From Reticulascus tulasneorum (Eukaryota; Ascomycota; Sordariomycetes; Glomerellales; Reticulascaceae), in contig LSAX01000009.1 of the NCBI GenBank assembly GCA_001557505.1, forward strand, positions 1,922,001 to 1,986,000: 64,000 nucleotides of DNA. The letters run 5' to 3'. Shown here piece after piece: positions 1-11,779 of the stretch. Position 1 is the stretch's first letter. The number at the start of each line of letters is the position of its first letter. A program made the translations under genes and the position numbers. Below the pieces are notes generated by a model. That model ran no database searches and was not told the DNA's origin. It was given only the letters and a program-made list of their open reading frames with translations.

Positions 1-1161
1 GGAGAAGCAGCCCTATCACGACTAAAATGGGGACTGAGTTTTCATATGTAAGAGAAAGAAATTCCCAAACAGAGGTAGCCTCGTTGTTGATTAGGTGGTG
101 TACTTCTAGTGGTGATCCAGTGCTCACTCTTGGTAGGTCCTAAGGTAAGGTAAAGTAAAGGTGGACAAGGTGTGGTTGTTTCCAAGCCAAGAGCTTACCT
201 ATGGTGAAGGCCAACGGAAACGGGCTGCGACGCGCTAAATTCGGCTCTGCTTTAGTGTTTAATGGGTACATGCTCTAGGGCCCTACTTGGCAGGGCCCCG
301 CACCATAAGCGAAGTATCCGCTAGCAATTTAGACGACCTAACAATCTGGTTAGCCTGGCTCCTCCCCCCCCCCCCCCCCCGGTTGCATCACATCACATCA
401 CTGGCTCCCGCTCGAGAAATACAGGCTCGGAACCCCGCGATAATGGTTCTTATGGCTGCCCGGGTGCAATTTACTTGGTGGCACATCACTCCCCACGGGC
501 AGTTCAAGCAGCCCGCCGCGTAGGGTAGATCCCACCATTCGCTGCTTCCGGGTCCAGGTCTCTCGCTTCGTGCCAACCTACCTACCCTCGCCTCACCAAC
601 AAAACCAACCCCGAAATCCTACGACTGTCTATCTTCCCTAAATAACGAGCTTAACGTCGCCTGGCCCACGCAATCTTTCTTCGGTCGTCTAAATAACTGC
701 CCGTTGCCCGCAGTTTTCGGCATTGTCGCCGTCATCGCCTCTGCGTCGCTCCCGTCTGTCAAAGGGGGAGTACACTACGTCGTACCCTTGCCGAATGGTA
801 CGTGGTTGCTTTTGTCGAAACATCCTGCTGCTTTGTCTACCTCTGTCCCTTCTCGCCTCGGCAGCTTTACGGACCTTGGCTGTCTACTCATCTTCATCTT
901 ATCCTTTGGTATCGGTCAGCATTTGGAGGCCCGTGGCGTCTTACATAAACTGCAGCTCTTGTCTTCTTCGGCCACGAATCGGTACACGAACCTGTCAGGA
1001 CTACCACGAGCAACATCGATGTTGAGCCGGGGACTGGACAAGCAAAACCGTGGAAGAACAGGGTGAATAAAATAGACCAGTGGCCTGGAGGATTGATCCA
1101 ACGACACTGTTGCTGCCTGGCTGCCTCGTCGCCAGGCCCCTCTCGCTACTGCCACCAAAGC
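1..1161. other. Intergenic and 5' leader region, no gene seen
   Basis: No open frame here resembles a known protein. The stretch holds a 17-base C run at 364-380. The later part (about 550-1161) is pyrimidine-rich and probably contains the promoter and leader of the gene that starts at 1162. An in-frame ATG at 1063 would add 33 residues of unconvincing sequence to that gene. Confidence 0.5.
364..380. repeat. Poly-C tract (17 C)
   Basis: Uninterrupted run of 17 C residues in non-coding DNA, directly visible. Its length is likely to vary between isolates and sequencing runs. Confidence 0.9.
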
Positions 1162-3070
1162 ATGTCGTCAGATTCGAATCACAACTCCCACCGGCGGCAT
1201 TCTCGAGATCCTCAACCGGATCACCCGACTCTACCTCCTGTCAACAGACTTCCTCCACTCCGAACCGTGTGGATGCGACGAAGTCCAACCTCGCAGTCCG
1301 TTAACCCTACCCCTCGCCCACAACGTCACCATCCCGTTGAACGTCGAAACCCGGAGGACACGTCTTCTACCAGAAATCCCACAAGTGCAGCAGAGGTTTT
1401 GGACGAGCTTGTGAGTCGACACCGAAGCCGACAAATAGGGGACCGCAACTTTCAAGTCGAATTCGACGACCTACTCGGACAAGCACCAGAGGCGCCGTCT
1501 CCACCTCCGGGCTGGGCCTTCGAAGGAGGCTGGAACCATAATCGAGCGTCCGTCACAGACGGAGCCGATTACAGAGCCCGTTTCGAAGATCGACATCGTC
1601 GAGCGCGTATCCGTACTGCACACGCCTCGGCCCCCGACGTGCAAAGGTTCCGGGCTGCTGCTGCTATTGTGCGTGCTCATCTCGTAGGGGAATCGGATGA
1701 GCCTGATAGCCGAAATCAACCGTCACAGGCCCCCTTGTTAGGGTTCGAAAATATCAGGTCCCTCACCGACGACTTTGCTGAAGATACCGAACCATCTTCA
1801 CAACCCACCGAAAGGGCAAGATCCCGGGCACGTTTAACATTTCAAGACGAACCCTTGTCCCCACTGCTACCAGAGATGCCGCTCAACATGTCTCCGCCAC
1901 TGCGTCCCGAATATCCGGAGGACAATCGGCGAGTAAAAAGAAGAAAGCTCGATTCGGACCGGTTAGCTTCAGGCTTCAAGGGCTTCAGGTATGGGAGATA
2001 CGGGCAGGTTGATCCGGGCGAGTTGAAAATGGAGATTGTCAGTTGCGATGGCGGCTTGTTCTCGAACGAATCGTCATACGCCTACGAAAACATACTAAAA
2101 AACGACAAGTCGGTCTACTGTACCAAATCAAGCCGATGCAACATTGTGTTAAGGCACCAGGGAGCCACCGTGTTCAGCTTAAAGGAGCTGGTCATCAAGG
2201 CCCCTGGTTCGAACTACTCGTCACCGTGAGAGCAGAGCAATCAGAAGATTATGGAATACAAGCTAACTTTTGATCCGCAGAGTACGGGAAGGAATGGTTT
2301 TCGTTTCCATGAATCAGGATGAGCTATTGACCCGCACGGCACAGTATCAAATACAATACGTGCCCTCGGAACCTCGGAGCAGGTTCGTGAGAAACCGGGA
2401 AGGGCTATGGGTAGAGCGAGAAACCTTGCCCCTTGCTCCCATTATCTCTATACGGCATCACGAGAACGGAACCACCGTCTCTACAAGATCACAGGCGCGG
2501 GCTAGAAGGCTTTACAGCATCGGGGGTGTGGACGACGACAGCGGACACCGCACGGCGCATATGCCGTTGGAGTTCACAACGGCTCTGCCTCCATTCAACA
2601 TAACAACGGAATGTAGTGATGAGGAGAGCGACGACGACGCGGCGAGGGTCCCCATCACTCGGCGAGCACCAAATAGGATTGGCTCCTTACCGTTTGAGAG
2701 TGAGAGCAGTGATGAAGGGATTCCCTTTGCATCAAACGAGTACGGATTCGATGATTACGAACCGTTCTCGAACAGAAATCGGGCGAGGGCAGAGATGACA
2801 TTGGCTGAAGCAGCTGAGGCACACCAAGCTGCGACGCAAGAGGCAGTGCGAGCGGTTGGGGGAGAGCTCATGGCTCCCCATGCCAGGTTTTATGTCGAAA
2901 AGGACAAGAGCAAGTGCACGATTCGATTTGATCCACCCGTTTCCGGACGTTTTATTCTGTTAAAGATGTGGAGTCCGCATCGCGAATCTGGGAGTAATAT
3001 CGACATCCAGGCCGTGATTGCGAGGGGTTTCGCGGGACCCAGATACTTTCCTTCTGTTCAGTTACGATAA
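1162..3070 (+). CDS. Fungal protein of unknown function, possible split galactose-binding (DOC-like) domain
   Basis: Exons 1162-2225 and 2281-3070 join across a 55-nt intron (GTGAGA...CAG), giving 617 residues. The first 270 residues are low-complexity, Arg/Ser/Pro-rich and probably disordered, with a basic stretch (RRVKRRK) that could be a nuclear localisation signal. A conserved-looking core follows. It contains DGGLFSNESSYAYENIL, a cysteine-containing strand, LKELVIKAP just before the splice join and VREGMVFVSM just after it. An acidic Ser/Asp/Glu insert comes next, then a C-terminal segment with FILLKMWSP. The arrangement of beta strands recalls discontinuous F5/8-type C or APC10/DOC beta-sandwich folds, but this is inference only. 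The ATG at 1162 was chosen because upstream residues look like leader sequence. Function and partners are unknown. Confidence 0.75.
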
Positions 3071-3754
3071 GCCATAATTTCCTATGTCATGGCATGCTGG
3101 CAGCATTTATCTCTACAAAGATTATGTTTGCCAAAGGACTGGAGTCTGGGGGTGGACTTACGGGTACAAGTCTTTGTGCTCGTGGCGCACACGAGCCATC
3201 TAGCAGTCGAGCTTACGACTGAATTGAGAATTGAAGCCATTCGGGACTTTTGATGGTCTGAGGCTCAATTACATGCTATGAGCCATGAGTTCTTGAGTGC
3301 CTTGGGAGTAAACGCTATGAGATCATAAGCTATTTGATTGAACGCGATGTTTGTGGCGTGACAGCGACCAAAGATGACTTGCAGTCCCTAACGTCAAATC
3401 CTGAACAAATCGTTTCATAGCCTAAAAGCGACATAGACCCGAGTCTTGTAGATGAGTAAACGCATGCAACAAAAACATACATAAATAAGAGTTGGCGTCA
3501 ATATAACGAAGCCGTGGAAACGCGGTCGTGTGCAACGGCTAGATATATACCTAGTACTAACCATCGAAATTTAAACTGTGCTCATTCCACCGAACCTCCT
3601 ATTCCCTAACATCTAACAGCGGTAAAGTTGGTTTTCCGCAACCACGGCCACAATTGGTTTGATTAAACAAGCACAAAGACCACTGCTCGATAGTAAGCAG
3701 GACAAGAAAGTTGTTCTGCCCCGACTTTGATTTTGGTTGTAAACCCTCCTCAGC
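3071..3754. other. Intergenic region, nothing recognised
   Basis: This spacer separates two genes on the same strand. It contains the 3' end of the upstream gene and the promoter of the DHFR gene. No ORF, RNA gene or repeat stands out. Confidence 0.5.
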
Positions 3755-4425
3755 ATGACTACTTTGGAGCTCACTCTAGTCGTCGCGGCGACGCGAAACC
3801 TGGGAATCGGGTCAAAAGGCACGCTGCCGTGGACGGGGCTGAAGAAAGAGATGGCATATTTCGCGCGGGTTTCAAAAAGACTGCCTCCTCAAGTACGTAT
3901 CCCTGATGTGAACCTCAGCCGTCCAGCGTTAACACACACCAGGCGGCACCAAACGCCATGAACGCAGTCATCATGGGCCGCAAGACCTGGGACAGCATCC
4001 CGCCGCGGTTCCGGCCCCTGAAGGGCCGTCTCAACATCGTCATCAGCCGCTCCTTCGCCGCCCCGGCCGGCGCAGTCAGCGTCGACACGGAGCCCGTGCA
4101 GGCGGGCTCGCTGGAGCAGGCGATCGCCTACCTGTCCGACGAGCCGGCGCGGCCTGTGGGCAAGTTGTTCGTCATTGGCGGGGCACAGATCTACGCCGCT
4201 GCGCTGGAGCTGAAGGAGGCGAAGAGGGTGCTGCTGACGAGGGTGCTGTCGGAGTTCGAGTGTGATACGTTCTTTCCGCTGGGGCTGGACGGCGAGGGCG
4301 GAGACGGCTGGGGGAGGAGGACGAAGGAGGAGCTGGACGCCTGGGTTGGGGAGGATGTGCCGGCGGGAGAGCAGGAGGAGAATGGAATCAAGTACGAGTT
4401 TCAGATGTGGGAGAAGGTAGATTGA
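3755..4425 (+). CDS. Dihydrofolate reductase
   Basis: The enzyme reduces dihydrofolate to tetrahydrofolate with NADPH, supplying thymidylate, purine and methionine synthesis. Exons 3755-3892 and 3943-4425 flank a 50-nt phase-0 intron (GTACGT...CAG) and give 206 residues, the usual size for fungal DHFR. Family signatures are clear: GIGSKGTLPW near residue 17, the active-site acidic residue in LKKEMAYF, NAVIMGRKTWDSIP just after the join (NADPH-binding region), GRLNIVISR, and FVIGGAQIYAAAL in the C-terminal half. The second exon is visibly more GC-rich than the first. The start is the first ATG of the family-matching frame. Identification is firm; regulation is not visible. Confidence 0.95.
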
Positions 4426-4583
4426 TACAGTATTCTATGACACACATCCCATATGCACACCAACCCGCGGGTGCTCGTACTAATTTACAAGCCAAGAGAT
4501 GGCTCCGTCCAGCCATTTCTGTACCATGCATGCCAACCCGTACAAAATTTCAGTACACGCCATATATGTGAGTCCGCTGTCCC

Positions 4584-5631
4584 TCACGAGGTTGCCAATT
4601 TCGCCTCTTGCCCCTTCACCTCTTGACTTCCGGCCCCTTTTGCCAGCGCGGGCACAATTGCGTCGACACCCGCAAACATGGCCTTCACATCCCTCCTAAA
4701 CACGTTCTGGCTCTGCATGATAAAGACCGAGTCGTCCATGACCTCGAGGTCCCGCAGCGTCGCCCGCATCCACGCCACGATCGCCGCGAGCTGACGGAAA
4801 TCCACGTCGGCGCGTGCCTTGAACAGGTTGCGCCAGACGGCGGACGCCAGCACGGCGTCGCCCTTGACGACGCCCTCGTCGTAGGCCGCGATCAGGCCGC
4901 GCCACTGCACGAAGATGTCCTTGAGGTAGCGCTGCCGCATCGCCGCCGACGTGATGTCGTGGTTGAGGTGCATCACGCGCTCGCAGTCGAAGAAGAAGTT
5001 GTCGATGAACTGGTGCTGCAGGTTCTGCGACCGCTCGCGCTCGATGCAGCGGAGGCGGGCGATGATGAGGTACATGTGGAGCATGGTCACCTGGGACCAG
5101 GCACTGAAGGTCGGGAGGAGGTCGAAGGCTACAGGTAGACACGGGCTTGTTAGGTTCTGCCGTTTGCGTAAAGTTGTGGAAAGGGGGTGGATTCGCGGTC
5201 CCTGGGGTTGATTAACTACCTTTCAGCCACGGCCCTTCTGCAATCCCAATCTCCTCGCCTTCTTCCGTCTTCTGCACCAGATCCTTCTGCCTCAGTTCCC
5301 CAGATATCGTGTATTTCGCCGGCACCGCGCAGACCTTGTACAGATCCTCCATGCCCTTGATAATGACATACTCGCCAGCAATCCCTGGCGTAAGCTTCTT
5401 GGCGTTACTCGCGAGAGTTTTCTTCGTGTGAGCTATCAACCCCGGAGACAGGGTCATTGGGTCAGCCTTCGGCGGGCCATTGGCCTCGCCTGACCGCCGC
5501 CATGTTGTGCTGCTGAACTGCCGCCTTCGCGAAGGGATCGCCTCGATGTAGGTCCTGGAAGAGGAGAGCTCTGTACTTCTTAGGCTTCTGGCTAGGATCC
5601 GGGCCTGGTGCCGGCATGTTTGGCAGGCCAT
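4584..5631 (-). CDS. CBP3: Mitochondrial ubiquinol-cytochrome c chaperone, Cbp3/UQCC1 type
   Basis: Cbp3 acts in mitochondria with Cbp6 to bind newly made cytochrome b and start assembly of the bc1 complex (respiratory complex III). Exons 5631-5220 and 5128-4584 are joined across a 91-nt intron and give 318 residues. The N-terminus is rich in Arg, Ser and Ala with no acidic residues for the first 24 positions, typical of a mitochondrial presequence. The family core runs across the splice join: WLKGAFDLLPTF, then FSAWSQVTMLHMYLIIARLR, then QHQFIDNFFFDCERVM and RYLKDIFVQWRGL. These match the Ubiq_cyt_C_chap domain. The gene lies 429 bp downstream of the KAS gene on the same strand. Family assignment is strong. 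Confidence 0.92.
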
Positions 5632-6060
5632 TGGTGCTGTGTTAGCTGTGAAGCTGCCGGCTTCATGGAAATGATGGCACGCTTCGAGGTAAAGGGCGAG
5701 AGTCGGGTCCTGATCTGGGCGTCATTAAACAATTCATGACCACATAGATAATAATTTTGAGCTAGGTCGGATGAACTCCGGCTCACATGTCAGACCCCAG
5801 GACAGTGTCGAATTTAATGACAATACTGTATAGTGCAACCACGCACAGGTGCTCATAACAGTGTTAATATTACTGCACCGTGACATTCGCTCGCGACCCC
5901 AAAATACCTTGGTACGGATCTACGATGAGTCTCAAAAGAAAAGACAAGAAGATATCAAGAGTTGATAGTCTATCGTATTTTAGTAGAGTACACAATGGTA
6001 CAACATACATTACATTTGGATCTACTATAGTCTTACAAGCTGTTCCCAGCGACTGCTCGT
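5632..6060. other. Spacer between KAS and Cbp3 genes
   Basis: Contains the Cbp3 promoter and the KAS 3' end. It is relatively AT-rich near 5940-6060. No coding or RNA feature is recognised. Confidence 0.5.
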
Positions 6061-7484
6061 CTACTTGAATTTGGAGAACACCAAACTCGCGTTTGTCCCT
6101 CCGAAACCAAAGCTGTTGGACATGGCAACATCTACTTGTTTCTCCTGCGCATTAATAGGCACGAAGTTGAGGGCTGTCCCTACACTCGGTTGCTCAAGGT
6201 TCAGCGTCGGTGGGACGATATCCTGGGAGTGATCAGCACGCCAAACATCTGAGCGAAGGGTGGTCCAATGGGTTTCAAATCCCATAGAGTGGAACTTACC
6301 TCTGCAATGGCGAGGACTGAAAAGACAGCTTCTATTGCACCAGCAGCTCCGAGCAGATGTCCAATCGCTCCTTTAGTGCTGCTTGTGGTGACTTGCGACT
6401 CGTTGGCAACGCCTTCGTCACCCAGCATCAGCGTTCGAATGGCAGTTGCCTCCGCCGCATCGCCGATCTTCGTCCCCGTAGCATGAGCATTAATGTAGCT
6501 GACTTGAGATGGCTTTATACGAGCATTCTTGAGAGCTAGTTTCATAGATCGCAACGCTCCGTTGCCATCCTCACGAGGAGCAGTCATGTGATGCGCATCC
6601 CCGCTGCATCCATAACCGCTCAGCTCGGCGTAGATGCGGGCTCCTCGGGTCTTCGCGTGTTCCAGCTCTTCCAGAATAAGAATGGCAGCTCCCTCTGCAA
6701 CGACAAAGCCATCGCGGTCCCGGTCGAATGGTCTGCAACTGGCGCTGGGGTCGTGGTTGTAAGATGTTGCTAGGGATCTAGCCCTCCCAAAACCCGCAAA
6801 GGTCAGAGGATGTATACAAGATTCTGAGCCGCCAGCAACCATGACATCGGCGTCCCCGAAGGCAATGAACCGTGATGCATCGCCGATTGAATGAGCGCCC
6901 GTTGTGCAGGCGGTAGTGACCGCATGATTGGGGCCTTGGAGGCCATACTTCATGGCGATATGGCCGGCGGCGAGATTGATGAGAATCTTTGGAACGAATA
7001 ATGGAGAGACCTTCTTGTAACCCTACCATACGGTTTTAGCTTAAGCCCCCCGTCGATCTTGTCGGCGGAATCTCACTTCTTTATCGAATGCCAAGCTGGT
7101 ATTGTAAATCTCCTCAAGGTTACCGATCCCACTTCCCAAACACACCCCAGTCATCTCTTGGTCGTTTTTCTGGGTGGGCTTCCACCCGGAGTCATTCAGG
7201 GCCATTTCTGCACATGCGACAGCATACTGGGAAAACCGAGACATGCGCCTCTGCTCGGTGGCACTGAGCCAGTCCGAGGACAGCCAGTGGGCTCCGGCTT
7301 TGCCAGCGCCGCTGGGCACGACGCCGGCAACAGTACTAGTCAGGTCCCTCCATTGCCTCTGAGGCTCGAAGTTGGCCACACTGATGATTCCCGACTCCCC
7401 GGCTATGAGACGACTCCAGGTAGGGCGGACGCCCACCCCTAGGGGAGTGATGGCACCGAGGCCGGTCACAACAACGCGACGCAT
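6061..7484 (-). CDS. CEM1: 3-oxoacyl-[acyl-carrier-protein] synthase (KAS II type), probably mitochondrial
   Basis: The enzyme condenses acyl-ACP with malonyl-ACP in type II fatty acid synthesis. In fungi this type serves mitochondria and supplies the octanoyl precursor of lipoate. Three exons (7484-7077, 7022-6300, 6222-6061) with phase-0 introns of 54 and 77 nt give 430 residues, a full-length KAS. The N-terminus [16 protein letters not shown] starts directly with the thiolase fold. The nucleophile is Cys175 in [10 protein letters not shown], the two catalytic histidines are His316 (NAHATGT) and His358 ([11 protein letters not shown]), and Lys353 (SSTKG) is also present. The C-terminal [12 protein letters not shown] motif is intact. 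No presequence precedes the fold, so targeting may use the N-terminal basic residues or an unseen upstream exon; mitochondrial location is inferred from the family. Confidence 0.93.
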
Positions 7485-8960
7485 AATTCTTCCATGTCCG
7501 GGGCGTGTGTTGCTAGACTATGAAGCGGCACGACATGGGATGATCGTGGAAACAGAATGTGGGAAGGTATAAAATGGTATGGGTGAGATGGCGCCTCTAT
7601 AGAAACGCGAAAGCATAATGGGTCCCGAGAATTCTGATGTTTGGTGGTGGAAGATCGTCCGTAGTTCCGGGGGAGCCAATATGGTCTAGCGTCCTTTGAG
7701 CCTCACCAGGGGGGGCCGGGGATGCTGCAGCTGCCCAGTGAGCACTGTGCTGGCCACGGGGTTTAATTACAGTGGGGGAACAAAGACCTTTTAGCGGCTG
7801 ATCTCACAGTGTGTCGGGTCTCAATAGCGGTATCTTTTTATCACCCCAATTCGGTCAGGATGACCCACCTTGGAAATGCGGTGCAACCTCGCCTTCACGA
7901 TGGAACCGCGACCCGAACCCCTCGAACCCTGAATCCGGTCTTCACAACGCCATACATAGAACTGTTGGATTCTTCATCTCAACTTCGGCCGTCTCTTGCT
8001 TTGGAGCTGGAAGGGTATTTTGACGCAGATCACCCCAAGCCACAAACAGGGCGCCTTGCCCCGGAGCCAGAACCTCCACACTAGCTCAGCTCACGATTTA
8101 AACCTCGAAGTGACACGTTTCAGACATTACACCTAAGAAAATTCATTACAAGCTCGTATCTCGAAAAACCAACAGCACAATAGTCAACGCCCACGCAAAG
8201 AAAGAGTCGGTAATTAGCGCTAATCGCAATATTCCGGTGGCTTGGAGCTCTGGCATCGTCTCTCCCCGCCAAAACTTCCGCAGTTCCTTGCCGCATGTCT
8301 GTTTCAGCGTTCAACAGATACCCCCTGGCTTGTCTGGAAACAAACGCCCTATCATATTTTGCGCCATCCATTCAACCTACCAACCCCTAGCATTGATGTT
8401 AGCCGGAATCAACGTCTTCCTTGAGACCACATCCTTTATGCCATCTGCCCTCATCTCACCTCATCTACTTTATCAGCCGCTTCAGGAGATCTCACCATAC
8501 ACTGGTTACTCTGGTAGCTCGGGTCTCGAGTGTATTCCTCGACTCCAATCCTGGTTCATCCCCGAGTTTCTGTCCTCCGTCGACGGAAGGCCCCTGGTCG
8601 ATTAAACCGCAACGTCGATCGTTTGGAAGGACTACGGAAGACAAACTCGGGCCGTAAGCCAATCACCGATCAGACATCTTACGAAATCCGACGGCAAAAG
8701 CTTTCCAATTACTCCTTTCTCGGTCCATTGAGCTTTTGCTTCATGTTCGTCTGGGATCTACGTTTGTAGCATCGCGGGACCTGTCCGCCCTGTTACCTGG
8801 ACCATCTTCCCGGACTCTTAGATAGCTCCCCCATATAGAACTGCCGTCTTCCATGCCTTCGGAGTCGTCTGATCATTGATCGTTCTACCACAATCTTTGG
8901 GCCATTTTTGTTGCCCTACCATCTAGTGGCAAGTCGTCCGGCACGGCCCCAAACCCCACG
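7485..8960. other. Intergenic region between divergent KAS and OPT genes
   Basis: Holds two promoters. A G-rich stretch lies near 7700. The last 600 bp before the transporter are pyrimidine-rich, as expected for a fungal leader. Several ORFs of 60-120 codons show no family resemblance or codon pattern and are not called. Confidence 0.5.
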
Positions 8961-11779
8961 ATGGTGAAAGAAGATCAAGATCGCGACTCTGATGAGGCGG
9001 AGGTCAGTGGGCGAGAGACAGAGCCAAGCTTCGGGTCAACTTCGAGGTTTACAGACAGACCTGACCCAATTGAAGATTTGAAGCACCGTCTCTCGCAATG
9101 GGGTGAGTCTAGTGTCCATCGCGACGATGACGATGAGCAAGGTTCGGAATATGAACTCCTTTTAGATCCCAACCTTCCCGAGGAATACGACACGAGGTTA
9201 CGAGTCAACGAGGAGAGGGACCAGGCAAGCATCGACGATGAGATTGCCTTGAAGCGCGAGGAGGAAGAGGACTCGCCGTACCCGGAGGTTCGCGCCGCTG
9301 TCCGGAACTATGATGAGGACGTGCCTTGCAACACTATTAGGGCCTGGACAATTGGCCTCCTACTCGTTGTTGTCGGAGCATCCATGAACACCTTGTTCTC
9401 TCTCCGCGCGCCATCTATACGCATCGGACCTCTGCTTGCTCAGATCATTGCATGGCCAATTGGTCACGGATGGACCAAGGTGATGCCTAAGAAGCAATTT
9501 CGAACCTTCGGCATCAAATGGAGTCTCAACCCAGGACCTTTCAACATAAAGGAGCATTCAATCATTGTGGTCATGGCTAGCGTGTCTTTCTCGGTCGCAT
9601 ATGCTACGGATATCATTCTCGCTCAGTTGATGTTCTACAAGCAAGATTTCGGTACTGTGTTCCAACTTTTACTGACCATCTCAACGCAGTCGCTGGGATA
9701 TGGCATCGCCGGGATGATGAGAAAATTCCTCGGTAAGGACTCTACTATCCTCTGTTGCAAGCTGGACGACTAACGGCGTCCCCTTAGTCTATCCTGCAGC
9801 CATGATCTGGCCAGGTAATCTTGTAGCGGTGACTTTGATGAATGCTATGTACGAAAGAAACGACAAGAAGGATCCCACAATTATTGGCGGGACCATGCCA
9901 CGCTATAGATGGTTCACCCTTGTTACCATAGGCGCGTTCGTCTACTACTTTATCCCAGGGTTTCTCGCCCAGTTCTTGAGTGTTTTCGCATTCGCGACTT
10001 GGATCGCACCGAACAATGTCATTGTCAACCAGATGTTTGGTGGACTTACGGGACTGTCTGTGCTTCCAATCACGTTTGACTGGACTCAAATTTCCGGCTT
10101 CGTTGGCTCTCCTCTCATTCCACCATGGTGAGCTTATGTCCATGGCAGAGAACTTCGAGAGCTAGCTAACATATACGACAGGCACGCGATTGCAAATACT
10201 CTCATTGGCGTAGTAACATTCTTTATAATACTTTGCTCCATCCTTCATTACGGCGGGGTCTGGTACGCGCAATACCTACCGATGAGCGACTCTGGAACAT
10301 ACGACAATATGGGTTTGCCATACAACACCAGCCGCATTCTCAATGCCGAATTCACTCTCGACATCGAGGCATACAACAATTATTCGCCTCTATTCATCAG
10401 GTTAGTGAAGATGGTTGCCGCCAAGACTGTGTAACTGACATGGAGCCCCAGCACAACTTTTGCGATGGCATATGGCTTGTCTTTCGCTGCAATTGCGTCA
10501 CTTATTGTTTATACCTACTTGCATAACAGGAAGCAAATCTGGCAGCAATATAGGAACAGCACAAATGAAAAGCCCGACATCCACATGAAGCTCATGAAGA
10601 AGTACAAGGAGGCGCCTAGTTGGTGGTACTTTACCTTGTTCGGCATTGTACGTCCAACCTCAATCTTTCTCAGTCCTGCAACGAATAATTTGCTAACTAA
10701 GATCATTATGAAGGTGCTCGCGCTCGGCTTCGTTACTTGTCTGGCCTACCCCACCAACCTGACCTGGTGGGCGTTCTTGTTAGCCGTAGCAATTTCCTTT
10801 GCATTTTCCCTCCCCATTGGCATCATTCAAGCCATCACGAACAACCAGATTGGTCTCAATGTTTTGACCGAGTTTGTCTACGGCTATATACAACCCGGAA
10901 GGCCACTGGCTCTTATGATGTGAGTAGTCATGTTTCCTCTTCCACTCAGTCGTGACCTCTTCGGCACTCGAATTTCATGCTGACCATGACCACAGATTCA
11001 AGACTTATGGATACATCACCATGGCTCAAGCCCTCAACTTCGTTTCTGATCTGAAGTTCGGACATTACATGAAGATTCCGCCGCGAACAATGTTCTTGTC
11101 TCAAGTAGTTGCCACGACGGTCTCTTGCTTCGTCCAGATCGCAGTTCTCAAAGCATCACTCAATAGCATTGACGGGATTTGCGAATTGGATCAACCTGAA
11201 CGGTTCACCTGTCCCGGCGGACGAGTTTTCTTTGCTGGTAAGTTTGCGTACTTGCAACAGTTGACTTCGTTTGCTAACCCAGGATATACAGCGTCTGTCA
11301 TATGGGGTCTCATCGGCCCTGCACGCATGTTCAACCCAGGGCAGGTCTACTCTGGGCTTTTTATCTTCTTCGGCATCGGCGCCATTACGCCTGTCATCAT
11401 CTACTTCGCCGCCAAGCGCTGGCCCAAGACGCCGATCAAGTTCCTTATGGCACCGCTCATTTTCGGTGGTGCAGGGGCCATCCCGCCAGCGACTCCGCTC
11501 AACTACCTGAGCTGGGGCATCGTCGGCTTCATCTTCCAATCATATATCCGGAACAAGCACTTCAACTGGTGGTCTCGGCTCAACTTCCTTACCTCTTCGG
11601 GTTTGGATCTTGGATTAGCGCTGGCGACCCTGGTCATATTCTTTGCCTTTACGCTCAACAATATTAGCCCTCCCTCCTGGTGGGGTAATAATGTCGTGAC
11701 GACGACGATGGATTATAAGGGGACGGCGATCCAGCAGTCTGTTCCCGAGGGAACAAAGTTTGGGCCAACTTCATGGTAG
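8961..11779 (+). CDS. Oligopeptide transporter, OPT family (proton-coupled)
   Basis: A plasma-membrane transporter for small peptides and related compounds. Seven exons (8961-9732, 9788-10127, 10182-10400, 10452-10647, 10714-10919, 10996-11237, 11292-11779) give 820 residues, the usual OPT size. The N-terminal 100 residues are acidic and cytosolic. Family hallmarks follow: SPYPEVRAAV, NTIRAWTIGLL before the first membrane segment, NPGPFNIKEH, GHYMKIPPRTMF, SVIWGLIGPARMF and PLIFGGAGAIPPATPLNY. About a dozen or more hydrophobic segments are visible. Introns 4 (10648-10713) and 6 (11238-11291) are multiples of three and stop-free, and each has an earlier in-frame AG (10701 and 11282). I chose the acceptors with the better branch-site spacing and family fit. 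Substrate cannot be read from sequence. Confidence 0.93.

Noticed and set aside
704..1066. 120-codon ORF upstream of the first gene
   Set aside because: It overlaps a second ORF in another frame, has no recognisable domain and lies in probable leader DNA.
4608..5142. Overlapping 148- and 176-codon ORFs across Cbp3
   Set aside because: Both are shadows of the Cbp3 second exon, which has the family motifs.
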